Counted from the stretch's first letter, positions 9,319 to 19,235 are shown. The stretch is DNA of 64,000 nt from CAZAFL01 sp964484465 (GCA_964484465.1 CAZAFL010000009.1:1-64000); one strand, 5' to 3'. Notes: generated from the sequence alone by a model not told the origin. Numbers and translations: made by a program.

Positions 9319-10662
9319 ATGAATTATGAAATAGTTGAATCGTTTTCCCAGATGGTGCGGGAGAAGAGAATCGATAAAGACATGCTTGCGGGAATTGTTG
9401 AAGATGTCTTTGCTATGATGGTGCGGAAAAAATATGGTATGGATGTACGTTTTGACGTCGTTGTCAATATGGACAAAGGGGATATCGAGATTTATCTTGA
9501 GAAAGAAATTGTAGAAACAGTGACGGACCCGAACACGCAAATCGACCTTGCTACTGTCCGGAAACGGACTGACGAACCCCTCGAAATCGGGGACGATTTC
9601 GTCGAAGTCGTTGACCTCCAGAGTTTCGGGAGAAGGCTTGTGGTCAGTGCAAAACAAAACCTCAACCAGCGTATCAAAGAGGTTGAAAAGGAAATTATTT
9701 ATAATGAGTATCATAATTCTGTCGGCGAGATCATCGTCGGAGAAATTTATCAAATCAGAAAAGGGGAAATTCTTGTTAACCACAATCGGAATGAATTGAT
9801 TCTCCCGAAGAGCGAGCAAATTTTCAGGGAGCGGTACAGGAAGGGAGAAACACTTCGCGCAATTGTCAAGGAAGTCCGGAAAAGTGCCTCGAACCCGATG
9901 GTCATTATCTCCCGATCAGACCCGAAGTTTCTCACCAAGTTGTTTGAGCTTGAAATCCCTGAAATTTATGACGGCATTATTGAAATTAAGGGCGTCGCGC
10001 GGGAAGCTGGGGAACGCTCAAAAGTTGCCGTTGAGTCGCATGACGATCGTATTGATGCCGTTGGCGCCTGCGTTGGCATGAAAGGCGTCCGTATCCATGC
10101 CATCGTGCGTGAATTGAATAATGAAAATATTGACGTCATTAATTATTCAGATGAGCCGCAGGTGTTTATTCAACGGTCGCTTGCTCCTGCCAAACTGAAG
10201 AGCATTCAGATCGATGAAGCGACAAAAAGCGTGTCAGTACTTGTTGATAAAGATCAGGTATCACTGGCAATCGGACGTAACGGTCAGAACGTCCGCCTCG
10301 CCTCGAAACTCACCGGCTATGAAATCAACCTTATTAAAGAAGGTGGTGAAGAAGAGTATGATATGGACCTCGAAGAATTTCGTGAGGAACTCGGCGAGCC
10401 TCTGTATGAACGGTTGATCGATGAAGGGTATGATTCAGCGCGGGATATTATTGAAGCGAACGCCGCAGATTTGCTTGTCATAGACGGGTTGAATGAAGAA
10501 AAGATCAAATCGATTAAAGAAATGATGAGCCGCGAACTTGAAGAGGCTGATATCGAAGAGGAGGAGGAGGAAGAAGCGGATGAACCCGTTGAACATGCTG
10601 AGCTCAAGAGCCCGGCAGGCGACCAGGAAACTACTCCTCCGGTTGAACCGAGTGAAGAATAA
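9319..10662 (+). CDS. nusA: Transcription termination/antitermination protein NusA
   Basis: NusA binds RNA polymerase and nascent RNA and modulates pausing, termination and antitermination. The 447-residue protein has the N-terminal polymerase-binding domain (about 1-125), an S1 domain (about 130-200, GEIVVGEIYQIRKGEILVNHN region), two KH domains (about 200-345, including VGMKGVRIHAIVREL and AIGRNGQNVRLASKLTG), then one helix-hairpin module and a strongly acidic tail. GGAGCAGAT precedes the ATG. Lies between rimP and infB, the standard order. Confidence 0.97.
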   Translation: MNYEIVESFSQMVREKRIDKDMLAGIVEDVFAMMVRKKYGMDVRFDVVVNMDKGDIEIYLEKEIVETVTDPNTQIDLATVRKRTDEPLEIGDDFVEVVDLQSFGRRLVVSAKQNLNQRIKEVEKEIIYNEYHNSVGEIIVGEIYQIRKGEILVNHNRNELILPKSEQIFRERYRKGETLRAIVKEVRKSASNPMVIISRSDPKFLTKLFELEIPEIYDGIIEIKGVAREAGERSKVAVESHDDRIDAVGACVGMKGVRIHAIVRELNNENIDVINYSDEPQVFIQRSLAPAKLKSIQIDEATKSVSVLVDKDQVSLAIGRNGQNVRLASKLTGYEINLIKEGGEEEYDMDLEEFREELGEPLYERLIDEGYDSARDIIEANAADLLVIDGLNEEKIKSIKEMMSRELEEADIEEEEEEEADEPVEHAELKSPAGDQETTPPVEPSEE

Positions 10663-10694
10663 GGATAACTGTATTTCTACATATCTGACAGCAC

Positions 10695-13361
10695 ATGACA
10701 GATAAAATATCGGCTAAGAAAAAAATCTACCAGGTTGCGAAAGAAATTAACATTTCGCATGAAACGCTGATTGAGTATCTCACGAAGCGCGGCCATGCCA
10801 TCAAAAGTCATATGACTGTGGTCGATGATGCAATGATGCATGATATTTTGTCTCATTTCAAAAAAGACAAAGAGGTAGCAGACAAGCATCACAGGAAGAT
10901 TCAAACAATCAAGGAATCACGGAAGCGGATTGACATAAAGCCTTCCCAGACAGAAGAGGAAGTGCAGCCGCAGAAATCTCCGAAAAAGACGAGACCTTCA
11001 GAACACTCTCAGGAAGTACCTTCGGAAATTGTAGAACGGGAGCTACCTCAAAAACCCCCCGCAGTAGAAGAAGCGGAAGCCGAGCCTATGACGGCATTAC
11101 CAGAGACGGTATCGAAAGAAACCGTTCAGGTAGAACCGGAAAAGATTGGTGTACCGGAACCCGCACCTGTTGAAAAAGCGAAGAAAGGGCAGGACATTCT
11201 TGCCCGCCGCACACCAAAGATGGGGCTGAAAATCAAAGGGAAAATTGACCTTGAGGAGGTCAACAAGTCAACAGCCCTTCATGACGGAGCGGTCGCCGAA
11301 GAAAATCAGCAGTCTCCCGCTACTGAGGAAGAACACAAGAAGAAGAAAAAGAAAAAGAAACGCATTCGAACGGAAACGCCTGCTGCAGTCACCGAAGAAA
11401 CCGATGAGGGGCTTTGGAAATCGAAGAAAAAGAAGAAGCTTAAAAATCGGGAAGTCGACCAGCAGGAAGTTAAAGATGCGATAAAACGGACGTTTGCCGA
11501 GATGGAGGATGCGGGTGCCGTTGTCCAGCGGGCAACCTTTAAGCGGAAGCGCAAAGAGAAAAGGTTGCAGGAGGAACAACGACAGCTTGAAGAAAGGGAA
11601 AAGGAAAAATCAATCCTCAAGGTGACGGAATTCGTTTCTGTCCACGAGTTGGCAAACCTTATGGGGGTTGCTGTTGCCGATGTAATAAAAAAATGTATTG
11701 AATTGGGCTTAATGGTTTCCATTAATCAGCGCCTTGACAAGGATACCATTACTCTGGTAGCGGATGAGTTCGGGTTGGAAGTGAAATTTGTATCCGAAAT
11801 CACCGAAGAACTCGTTCTCGACGAACCCGAAGATGCATCCGCGTTGGAACCGCGTCCCCCGGTGGTGACAATCATGGGACATGTCGACCACGGGAAAACG
11901 TCACTTCTCGACTACATCCGTCAAAGCAATGTCGTGGCAGGAGAAGCAGGGGGTATCACGCAACATATTGGAGCGTATTCAGTCACGGTCGATGGAAAGA
12001 AAAACATCACGTTCCTCGATACACCCGGTCACGAAGCATTCACTGCGATGCGCGCGCGCGGCGCTCAGTTAACGGATATTGTCGTCCTTGTTGTCGCTGC
12101 AGACGATAGTGTGATGCCTCAGACGGTAGAGGCCATCAGTCATGCGCAGGCAGCCAATGTTCCCATCATTATCGCAATAAATAAAACTGATAAACCGAGT
12201 GCGAATCCGGATCGCATCCGACAGCAACTTTCCGAAAAAAATGTCCTTGTTGAAGAATGGGGCGGAAAATATCAATGCGTCGAGATATCTGCCCGAACGG
12301 GAAAAAATGTCGACTTATTACTGGAAAAAATCCTTTTGGAAGCGGATGTGCTCGACCTGAAAGCTAACCCCAATTATCTCGCGAGGGGTGTAGTGATTGA
12401 AGCACAGGTTGATAAAGGAAAGGGAACCGTCTCCACAATATTAGTGCAGAAAGGAATGCTCAAGGTGGGAGATTCTTTTATTGCCGGAATCCAGAGTGGA
12501 AAAGTCCGTGCAATGTTCGACGAGCGTGGTCGTCGCGCCGAAGTTGCGAAGCCTTCCACGCCGGCGCAGATTCTCGGATTTGACGGCGTTCCCCAGGCAG
12601 GAGATAGTTTTGCTGTTGTCGAGAATGAACGGGAGGCACGTGAGATCAGCGTGCGCAGACAGCAGCTGAAACGCGAACAGGATTTCCGTCTGGTTCGCAG
12701 TGTTACCCTCGATGATATTTCGAAAAAGATACAAGATGGCCAGATGAAGGAACTTAAAGTTGTCGTGAAGGGGGACGTTGACGGTTCGGTTGGCGCGCTT
12801 GCAGATTCATTGATGAAGATTGCCCATGAAGAGGTTCGTGTGAATGTCATTCATCGTGCTGTCGGAGCAATCTCAGAATCGGATATCCTTCTTGCCGCAG
12901 CGTCGGGAGCAGTTATCATAGGATTTCATGTTCGCCCGAATCTCAATGCCCGTCGTCTCGCTGAACAGGAAAACGTCGATATCCGCCTTTACAATATCAT
13001 CTATGATGCAATTGAAGATGTCAAGAAAGCTCTCGAAGGGTTGCTTACTCCGGAGAAAAATGAGGAAGTGACCGCAACTGTGGACGTCCGCGACATTTTT
13101 AAAGTCCCTAAAGTCGGTACGATTGCGGGATGCTATGTTCAGGATGGAAAAATCACCCGGGGAAATAGGGTCAGAGTTATCCGGGATGGGATTGTTGTAT
13201 TTGAAGGGAATATCTCTTCTCTAAAAAGGTTCAAAGACGACGTGCGGGAAGTAGAATCAGGTTTCGAATGCGGCATCGGACTCGAGAATTTTAATGACAT
13301 TAAAGTTGGAGACACGATCGAAGCCTTTAAGATTGTGGAAACAATGCGGAAACTTGTGTAA
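10695..13361 (+). CDS. infB: Translation initiation factor IF-2
   Basis: IF-2 is the GTPase that brings initiator tRNA to the 30S subunit. The 888-residue protein has an N-terminal IF2 domain, then a long charged linker (about residues 60-300) rich in Lys, Glu and Pro with poly-Lys runs. The GTPase motifs follow in order: GHVDHGKTS (near 395), GGITQHIGA, DTPGHEAF, NKTDKP and SARTG. The beta-barrel domains II to IV complete the protein. rbfA starts 6 bases after the stop. Confidence 0.97.
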   Translation: MTDKISAKKKIYQVAKEINISHETLIEYLTKRGHAIKSHMTVVDDAMMHDILSHFKKDKEVADKHHRKIQTIKESRKRIDIKPSQTEEEVQPQKSPKKTRPSEHSQEVPSEIVERELPQKPPAVEEAEAEPMTALPETVSKETVQVEPEKIGVPEPAPVEKAKKGQDILARRTPKMGLKIKGKIDLEEVNKSTALHDGAVAEENQQSPATEEEHKKKKKKKKRIRTETPAAVTEETDEGLWKSKKKKKLKNREVDQQEVKDAIKRTFAEMEDAGAVVQRATFKRKRKEKRLQEEQRQLEEREKEKSILKVTEFVSVHELANLMGVAVADVIKKCIELGLMVSINQRLDKDTITLVADEFGLEVKFVSEITEELVLDEPEDASALEPRPPVVTIMGHVDHGKTSLLDYIRQSNVVAGEAGGITQHIGAYSVTVDGKKNITFLDTPGHEAFTAMRARGAQLTDIVVLVVAADDSVMPQTVEAISHAQAANVPIIIAINKTDKPSANPDRIRQQLSEKNVLVEEWGGKYQCVEISARTGKNVDLLLEKILLEADVLDLKANPNYLARGVVIEAQVDKGKGTVSTILVQKGMLKVGDSFIAGIQSGKVRAMFDERGRRAEVAKPSTPAQILGFDGVPQAGDSFAVVENEREAREISVRRQQLKREQDFRLVRSVTLDDISKKIQDGQMKELKVVVKGDVDGSVGALADSLMKIAHEEVRVNVIHRAVGAISESDILLAAASGAVIIGFHVRPNLNARRLAEQENVDIRLYNIIYDAIEDVKKALEGLLTPEKNEEVTATVDVRDIFKVPKVGTIAGCYVQDGKITRGNRVRVIRDGIVVFEGNISSLKRFKDDVREVESGFECGIGLENFNDIKVGDTIEAFKIVETMRKLV

Positions 13362-13367
13362 GGTTAT

Positions 13368-13730
13368 ATGTCATTACGAACAGAGCGAGTCGCATCTCTA
13401 ATCAAAGAAGAAGTAAGCTCATTATTTACGCGTGAGTATCGTGACCCTTCATTCGGCTTTATCACCGTGACGGATGTTCACATGTCTCCCGACCTTCGCA
13501 TAGCAAAAATCTATATCAGTGTTATGGGGGATAATGGTGTAAAAGAACGGACGATGAAAATGCTGGAGGAAAAGAAAAGTGAAATTCGTTCGTTTATCGG
13601 TCAACGGGTCCGTTTAAAGTTTACACCATCCGTACACCTATTCATAGATGAGACGCTCGACCGTGTCGAGAAAATAAATAGTTTGATAAAACAGATCCAT
13701 GAAAACGATGGTAAAAACGGTGATTCCTGA
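13368..13730 (+). CDS. rbfA: Ribosome-binding factor A
   Basis: RbfA is a KH-like factor for late 30S maturation and cold adaptation. The 120-residue protein has the typical N-terminus RTERVASLIKEEVS and the block GFITVTDVHMSPDLRIAKIYIS. In most bacteria truB follows; here the next gene is ribF after only 42 bases, so truB is not at this locus. Confidence 0.95.
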   Translation: MSLRTERVASLIKEEVSSLFTREYRDPSFGFITVTDVHMSPDLRIAKIYISVMGDNGVKERTMKMLEEKKSEIRSFIGQRVRLKFTPSVHLFIDETLDRVEKINSLIKQIHENDGKNGDS

Positions 13731-13772
13731 TGTGTCCTCAGGAAGAGATAGTTTCATAGCGAGGGATAGAGC

Positions 13773-14711
13773 GTGATCGTTGCCCGATCGCTTGCCGAAG
13801 TTGCACATGACGTAAATTCTGTCGTCACAGTTGGTACGTTTGATGGAGTTCACCTTGGGCACAGGACAATCATCGGGGAAGTTGTTTCACGCACGAATGC
13901 ACGAAAGGGACGCGGGGTTGTGGTGACGTTTGAACCTCATCCGCGGGAGATTGTCGGCAGAGGACCGGTAAAACTGTTGTCGACAATCGATGAACGCCTC
14001 ATGCTGTTGGAACACCTTGGGGTACATGAAACTCTCGTGCTCGAGTTTACATACCAATTCTCTCGTCAGACTTCACAGGAGTTTTATGAAAAGTATGTCG
14101 TGAAGGGAATCGGTGTTTCAGAAGTTATTGTTGGTTTTGACCATATGTTTGGCAGGGACCGTGAAGCGGGTGTGAAGGAGCTCGAGATCATGGGCAGGAA
14201 ATATGGGTTTACTACTATTGCCGTGCCTCAAGTCGCATTACACGGCGAAACAGTGAGCAGTTCCAGAATTAGGGAATTGTTGCTGCGCGGAGAGGTAGAC
14301 CGAGCGTCGCAATTTCTTGCTGCGCCGTACTCGCTTGGCGGAACGGTCGTCCGTGGAGACGGACGCGGAGCGCTTCTCGGGTTTCCGACGGCGAATATCA
14401 AACCGGAATATGAACACAAGCTTATTCCCGCAGAAGGCGTATATTTTGTTCGTGCAAGGATTGCCAGTGAACAATATCATGGAATGCTAAATATCGGGGT
14501 CAGGCCGACGTTTCGCACCGATTTTCAGAAAGTACTCGAAGTTCACATATTCGATTTTCACGAGACGATTTATGGAGAGACCATCACGATTTATTTCTTA
14601 AAACGTCTGCGGTCAGAGAAAAAATTCTCTTCAAAAGATGAGTTGATAATGCAACTCGAAACCGACCGCAATGAATGCTTGAAGCAATTAACAAGTGTGC
14701 AATTATCGTAA
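13773..14711 (+). CDS. ribF: Bifunctional riboflavin kinase/FAD synthetase
   Basis: RibF phosphorylates riboflavin to FMN and adenylates FMN to FAD. The 312-residue protein has an N-terminal FAD synthetase domain with the nucleotidyltransferase signature VGTFDGVHLGH (residues ~22-32) and ISSSRIR-like VSSSRIRELL. The C-terminal riboflavin kinase domain contains GRGALLGFPTANI (about 207) and a conserved glutamate in VLEVHIFDF. The start is a GTG at 13773, chosen because the protein then begins just before the conserved N-terminal strand. The gap to rbfA is 42 bases. Confidence 0.95.
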   Translation: MIVARSLAEVAHDVNSVVTVGTFDGVHLGHRTIIGEVVSRTNARKGRGVVVTFEPHPREIVGRGPVKLLSTIDERLMLLEHLGVHETLVLEFTYQFSRQTSQEFYEKYVVKGIGVSEVIVGFDHMFGRDREAGVKELEIMGRKYGFTTIAVPQVALHGETVSSSRIRELLLRGEVDRASQFLAAPYSLGGTVVRGDGRGALLGFPTANIKPEYEHKLIPAEGVYFVRARIASEQYHGMLNIGVRPTFRTDFQKVLEVHIFDFHETIYGETITIYFLKRLRSEKKFSSKDELIMQLETDRNECLKQLTSVQLS

Positions 14712-14734
14712 TACATTTAATCAAGGAGAAGTAC

Positions 14735-15004
14735 ATGCCCCTCTCAAAAGAACAAAAGCAGGAAATCATGAAGAAGTACGGCAAATCGCCTGCGGATTCC
14801 GGCTCACCAGAAGTGCAGATAGCGTTGTTGACGAAGCGAATTGAAGACCTTTCAGAGCATTTTGATAAAAATGTCAAGGACCATCATTCGCGTCACGGCC
14901 TGCTTCGCATGGTGGGACGACGAAGAAAATTACTGGAATATTTACAAGCAAAAAGCATTGACCGTTATCGTAAGGTCATACAGGATCTTGATTTGAGAAA
15001 ATAA
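14735..15004 (+). CDS. rpsO: 30S ribosomal protein S15
   Basis: An 89-residue primary 16S rRNA-binding protein. The conserved core ADSGSPEVQIALLTKRI and DHHSRHGLLRMVGRRRKLL is complete. The ATG at 14735 has AAGGAGAA upstream; an in-frame upstream ATG at 14675 lies inside ribF and would add 20 residues foreign to the family, so it is rejected. Directly upstream of pnp, the usual partner. Confidence 0.97.
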   Translation: MPLSKEQKQEIMKKYGKSPADSGSPEVQIALLTKRIEDLSEHFDKNVKDHHSRHGLLRMVGRRRKLLEYLQAKSIDRYRKVIQDLDLRK

Positions 15005-15050
15005 CGACGCCACATTCACGTGGTAAAACTTTTAGTAAAGGAAAGTACAG

Positions 15051-17306
15051 ATGATAGTAAAAAAGGAAATTGAATTAGGGAATCGTACGTTTTCCATCGA
15101 AGCAGGGAAGTTTGCGAAGCAAGCCGACGGTGCAGTGATGGTACGCTTTGGTGACACGATGGTGTTGGCGGCCGTGGTTGCCAATAAAGAAGCGAAACAA
15201 GGACAGGATTTTTTCCCACTGCAGGTTGAGTATCGGGAAAAGACGGCCGCCGCAGGAAAAATTCCCGGCGGATTTTTTAAACGCGAAGGACGTCCAACCG
15301 AAAAAGAAATTCTTTCTTCCCGCCTGATCGACCGGCCGATCCGCCCGATGTTTCCGGAGACATTCAAATGTGAAACGCAGGTTATGCTGACTGTGTTTTC
15401 TTCGGACCTCGAAAATGACGGCGATATTCTGGGAGCAGTCGGCGCTTCAGCCGCGTTGATGATTTCAGATATCCCGTTTGACGGCCCCATCGCCGAAGTT
15501 CGTGTCGGAAGAGTCAACGGCGAATTTATTATTAACCCGACATTCAGCCAGCTGGAACAGAGCGATATGGACGTGACGGTTGCAGGGACGCACAGCTCAA
15601 TCGTTATGGTTGAAGGCGAATCGAAGGAAATTTCTGAACAGGAAATGCTGCGGGCGTTGAAATTCGCTCACGGGTTTATCCAGCAATTATGCAACCTCCA
15701 GGCTGAGTTACGGAAAGAATGCGGCAGACAAAAAAGAGAGATACTTTCCCACCCGCTAAAATCTGAACTGGCAGAGGTGGTATCAAAAATATCCCGTTCG
15801 AAGATTTCTGAAATAACTCACAGGGTATTGTCGAAAGATGAGCGAAGCCAGGCAAACGAGGAACTCCGGAAACAGACATTCGAGACGATGAAAACCGCCG
15901 TTGCTTCCGCAACGTTCACACTGGATGAAACGGATAAACTTCTGTTCGAAGAAAGCCACGCGGCATTCGCCGAAGCAAAACAATCATTGATTGCAGAAAT
16001 CCTTCACGACATCGAGTATGAGGAGATGCGAAAAATGATTCTCGAAAAAGGGAAACGCCTGGATGGTCGCGGTGTAAAAGATATCCGCAATATCACTTGC
16101 GAGGTCGGCGTGTTGCCCAGAACCCACGGGTCCTCATTGTTTACGCGCGGTGAGACGCAAAGTTTAACAACCGCAACGCTGGGTACGAAAATGGACGAAC
16201 AAATCCTCGACGGCCTTCTTCCCGAAACCACAAAGCGATTTATGCTCCATTATAACTTCCCTCCCTTTTCAGTCGGCGAGGTTGGAAGATTGGGTTCAAC
16301 GGGAAGACGGGAGATCGGGCATGGTAATCTTGCCGAACGTTCGCTGAAGAATCTTCTACCCGCGGAGCAGGAATTTCCATATACGGTACGCATCGTTTCC
16401 GATATTCTCGAGTCCAACGGCTCTTCTTCAATGGCCACAGTTTGTGCGGGAACATTATCCTTGCTTGATGCCGGAGTGCCTCTTAAAAAACCGGTCGCCG
16501 GGATAGCGATGGGGCTTGTGAAGGAAGGTCAGCGCGTAGCGATCCTAAGCGATATTCTGGGGAATGAAGACCATTTGGGAGATATGGATTTCAAGGTCGC
16601 AGGGACTCGTGACGGGATCACCGGTTTTCAAATGGACATAAAAATTCAGGGAATCTCATTCGATATTTTTGAACAAGCTCTTGCACAGGCAAAAGAAGGC
16701 CGTTTACATATCCTTGATATCATGACTCAAACAATCAATGAACCGCGTAAAGAACTTTCGCAGTACGCCCCGCGATTGACGACACTGAAGATACCGGTTG
16801 ATATGATTGGGGCTGTTATCGGACCGGGCGGTAAAATGATCCGGCAAATTGTAAAAGACACAGGCGCTGAAATCAATATCGAAGATGATGGAACAGTCGT
16901 TATTGCCTCGGTCACTGCTGAAGGAAGCAGCAAGGCGCTGTCCATCATCAACAAAATTGTCGAGGTTCCCGAAGTGGGTAAAGTATATCAGGGAAAAGTT
17001 ACCCGTATCATGGACTTTGGTGCATTTGTCGAGTTTCTCCCCGGCAAGGAGGGGCTTGTCCATATTTCTCATCTTGATATGAATCGCGTGAATAAAGTAA
17101 CAGATGTCCTCAACGTCGGTGATGACGTGCAGGTCAAGCTGATCAAGAAAGACGAAGAGGGCAGATACAATCTCAGCCGGAAAGCGATGATGCCGGGATA
17201 TGACCCTGTTAAAGAAGCCGAACGAGAGGCTGAACGGAAAAAGGAGCGCGGCGACAGGAGAGATGGCGGAGGTCATCGTGGGGGTCATCGACCACACAGG
17301 AATTAA
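15051..17306 (+). CDS. pnp: Polyribonucleotide nucleotidyltransferase (PNPase)
   Basis: PNPase is a phosphorolytic 3'-5' exoribonuclease of the degradosome. The 751-residue protein has two RNase PH domains separated by an all-alpha domain (first about 1-215, second about 320-540, with FTRGETQSL and GDMDFKVAGTRDGITGFQMD). A KH domain (GAVIGPGGKMIRQI, about 583-596) and an S1 domain (about 645-715) follow. The C-terminal tail is rich in Arg, Gly and His. AAAGGAAAG precedes the ATG. An intrinsic terminator follows at 17328. Confidence 0.97.
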   Translation: MIVKKEIELGNRTFSIEAGKFAKQADGAVMVRFGDTMVLAAVVANKEAKQGQDFFPLQVEYREKTAAAGKIPGGFFKREGRPTEKEILSSRLIDRPIRPMFPETFKCETQVMLTVFSSDLENDGDILGAVGASAALMISDIPFDGPIAEVRVGRVNGEFIINPTFSQLEQSDMDVTVAGTHSSIVMVEGESKEISEQEMLRALKFAHGFIQQLCNLQAELRKECGRQKREILSHPLKSELAEVVSKISRSKISEITHRVLSKDERSQANEELRKQTFETMKTAVASATFTLDETDKLLFEESHAAFAEAKQSLIAEILHDIEYEEMRKMILEKGKRLDGRGVKDIRNITCEVGVLPRTHGSSLFTRGETQSLTTATLGTKMDEQILDGLLPETTKRFMLHYNFPPFSVGEVGRLGSTGRREIGHGNLAERSLKNLLPAEQEFPYTVRIVSDILESNGSSSMATVCAGTLSLLDAGVPLKKPVAGIAMGLVKEGQRVAILSDILGNEDHLGDMDFKVAGTRDGITGFQMDIKIQGISFDIFEQALAQAKEGRLHILDIMTQTINEPRKELSQYAPRLTTLKIPVDMIGAVIGPGGKMIRQIVKDTGAEINIEDDGTVVIASVTAEGSSKALSIINKIVEVPEVGKVYQGKVTRIMDFGAFVEFLPGKEGLVHISHLDMNRVNKVTDVLNVGDDVQVKLIKKDEEGRYNLSRKAMMPGYDPVKEAEREAERKKERGDRRDGGGHRGGHRPHRN

Positions 17307-17327
17307 ATTTTTTTCCGCTGAAACTAT

Positions 17328-17370
17328 CCCGTTTGTTCTGTTGTAAAGCACTGAACAAACGGGTTTTTTA
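17328..17370 (+). terminator. Intrinsic terminator after pnp
   Basis: CCCGTTTGTTC (17328-17338) pairs perfectly with GAACAAACGGG (17353-17363) and is followed by six T. It closes the long rimP-to-pnp block. The T-run is on the plus side only, so it should not terminate bshC, which ends at 17460 on the other strand. Confidence 0.9.
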
Positions 17371-17459
17371 TTTATCGAAAATCTCCGCTTGCGGATGCTC
17401 TCTTTAGTTGTAAACGAACACTGAAGAAAGGAATTTTCTCCGTTACCCCATGTTCCCTA

Positions 17460-19112
17460 TTAAGGTAAATGGAGGATCTGATGTTCAAATTGACCGATAT
17501 GAATCTCTCCCATGAGCCATTTCACAAACTCGGTTCCATATTTATTCATAAAATACATAATATTTAACTCTCGCTCCTGGAAATTTCCATTCGGGAAAAC
17601 GATATTGCCCACTTTTTCAATTTGTCGTAAAGCGATTTCGTGTTTGCGCTGTTGCGCTTCGGCGACTTTTTCTTTCAGAGACTGGAACTGCATTGCCACT
17701 TTTGATTGTGTGTGCTCAAGCGGACCGAGAAGCGTTGAGTCGATATAGTTGATACCGAATTTCATTTCATTCACAAGATCATTCAGACGGCTTTCCGCCT
17801 CGCTGAACATTTCATCAATCTTCACTTCGGAAACCATTTCGACAACTTTGTGATTCACTTTTTCAATACCATCAAAGAATTCTGTCAGGTCAAGCTGATA
17901 TTTTTCCAGAATCCGTTCCAATTTTTCGTCAATCATTGTTACGCTCGCACGGGGATAGATGACCGGCATAATGAGGTTAAAATAATTATAGACGGGCTTT
18001 AATTGTGCGAAGTATGCTATCTCAGAAGGTCCGCCGATGTAAGCAATGGTAGGAAGGATGGTATCTTGGCAGATCGGGCGAAGAGCAACATTCGGGCTCA
18101 ACGACTCGGGAGCTTCGGTTGCGATACGAACTAGTTCGTCCCTGGTGAAATAATGGCGGATGCCTTTCAGTGAGAAATCGTTTTCCCGCGGTTCGATGAG
18201 GTAACGTCCCCCCTTGTGGAAGAGAAACAGGTTCAATGCTTTGGTCTTGATTTGTGCGTGATATCGGTCTTCCAGTTCAGCGCTTCGTTGGATAATCAAC
18301 TGGGAAACCCTGGGATACTCCTGTATCTCTTTCTGAAAAACAGGGGAGAGGAGTTGTTTTATTCGTTTATCATTCGAAGATATAAAAACCATTCCCGAGT
18401 CATGAAATAATTTATTCAACAGAACGACAAATGCCTTGTTCAACGTGGAACCGGAAGAGTATGCACGTTCTGCAAGCTCGATTACCGACGATTTGAACTC
18501 GGAGTTTTGGAGCGTTTTTTGGATCGATTCAAAAAATGATTGTACATATCCATCCAGCACCAGTTCACCAACGGCGCCCACGTTTTTATCGGGATGTTTG
18601 CCATTCGGGAGGTACTCTACCTTCACCGGGTTACGGTCCGCGTTCAGCAGTCCGACACCGCTCACTTCATCAAAGTCGTGATCTTCTCCTTCGAGCCAAA
18701 AAACAGGCACAAATTTATACTGGGGGAATGTCTCCCGCAATTGTTGTGCAAGCTTGATGGAAGTGATAGTTTTGTAAATTGTGTATAGAGGACCGCCGAG
18801 AATTCCTACTTGCTGACCGGTGAGGACTGCGAGCGTCGTTTCATGCCCCAGCGACCGAATGTTCTCGAGGGTAGCTTCCGAAGCGCCATAGTTTTGGTTT
18901 TGCTCAAGGAGAATTTCTACGATTTGCTGGCGATACTTGAATCTGCTGCAGGTTTGCTCTGCCGTGGCTTCAAAATTTTGTACGGAGTGAAAATCCGTTT
19001 GAAAAAATTGTTGTACTTTGGGAAAATCGTTAACGTAATCAGTGAAAAGTTCTGACAATCCCCCCGCAGAATGTGGAAGGTCGCGAAAATTAATCCAGTG
19101 TTGTTTGTCCAT
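17460..19112 (-). CDS. bshC: Bacillithiol biosynthesis cysteine-adding enzyme BshC
   Basis: BshC joins cysteine to glucosaminyl-malate, the last step of bacillithiol synthesis. The protein (550 residues from the ATG at 19112) shows TGQQVGILGGPLYTIYK near residue 98 and FWLEGEDHDFDEV near 138, the two best BshC blocks; the rest is a Rossmann-like core with a long C-terminal coiled-coil. The frame stays open upstream to 19277. An ATG at 19175 with a GAGGT site is a real alternative start and lies inside the RNA structure described at 19171-19235; the family N-terminus (INFRDLP) favours 19112. bshA and bshB are not in the window. Chlorobi are known to make a bacillithiol derivative, which fits the taxonomy. 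Confidence 0.9.
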   Translation of the reverse strand: MDKQHWINFRDLPHSAGGLSELFTDYVNDFPKVQQFFQTDFHSVQNFEATAEQTCSRFKYRQQIVEILLEQNQNYGASEATLENIRSLGHETTLAVLTGQQVGILGGPLYTIYKTITSIKLAQQLRETFPQYKFVPVFWLEGEDHDFDEVSGVGLLNADRNPVKVEYLPNGKHPDKNVGAVGELVLDGYVQSFFESIQKTLQNSEFKSSVIELAERAYSSGSTLNKAFVVLLNKLFHDSGMVFISSNDKRIKQLLSPVFQKEIQEYPRVSQLIIQRSAELEDRYHAQIKTKALNLFLFHKGGRYLIEPRENDFSLKGIRHYFTRDELVRIATEAPESLSPNVALRPICQDTILPTIAYIGGPSEIAYFAQLKPVYNYFNLIMPVIYPRASVTMIDEKLERILEKYQLDLTEFFDGIEKVNHKVVEMVSEVKIDEMFSEAESRLNDLVNEMKFGINYIDSTLLGPLEHTQSKVAMQFQSLKEKVAEAQQRKHEIALRQIEKVGNIVFPNGNFQERELNIMYFMNKYGTEFVKWLMGEIHIGQFEHQILHLP

Positions 19113-19170
19113 AACCGTGGAAGAAAGAAGGTAATTTTGGAGAATATACTCTTTGTGAATATAAGAAGCA

Positions 19171-19235
19171 AACATTGTGCAGTACCTCGGTGCCCCGCAC
19201 AATGTTGAACCTGCTTTCATCCTTGGGGCACTGAG
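19171..19235 (-). promoter_or_regulatory. Interleaved inverted repeats (pseudoknot-capable) in the bshC leader
   Basis: Read on the minus strand, four arms occur in the order 1-2-1'-2'. Arm 1 CTCAGTGCCCC (19235-19225) pairs with GGGGCACCGAG (19196-19186), 10 of 11 positions. Arm 2 AACATTGTGC (19206-19197) pairs perfectly with GCACAATGTT (19180-19171). Arm 2' contains the ATG at 19175. The stems either form an H-type pseudoknot or exclude each other as a switch. No known riboswitch class was recognised. Confidence 0.5.

Noticed and set aside
14675..14734. Longer rpsO start
   Set aside because: It lies inside ribF and adds residues foreign to S15; the ATG at 14735 has a strong ribosome site.
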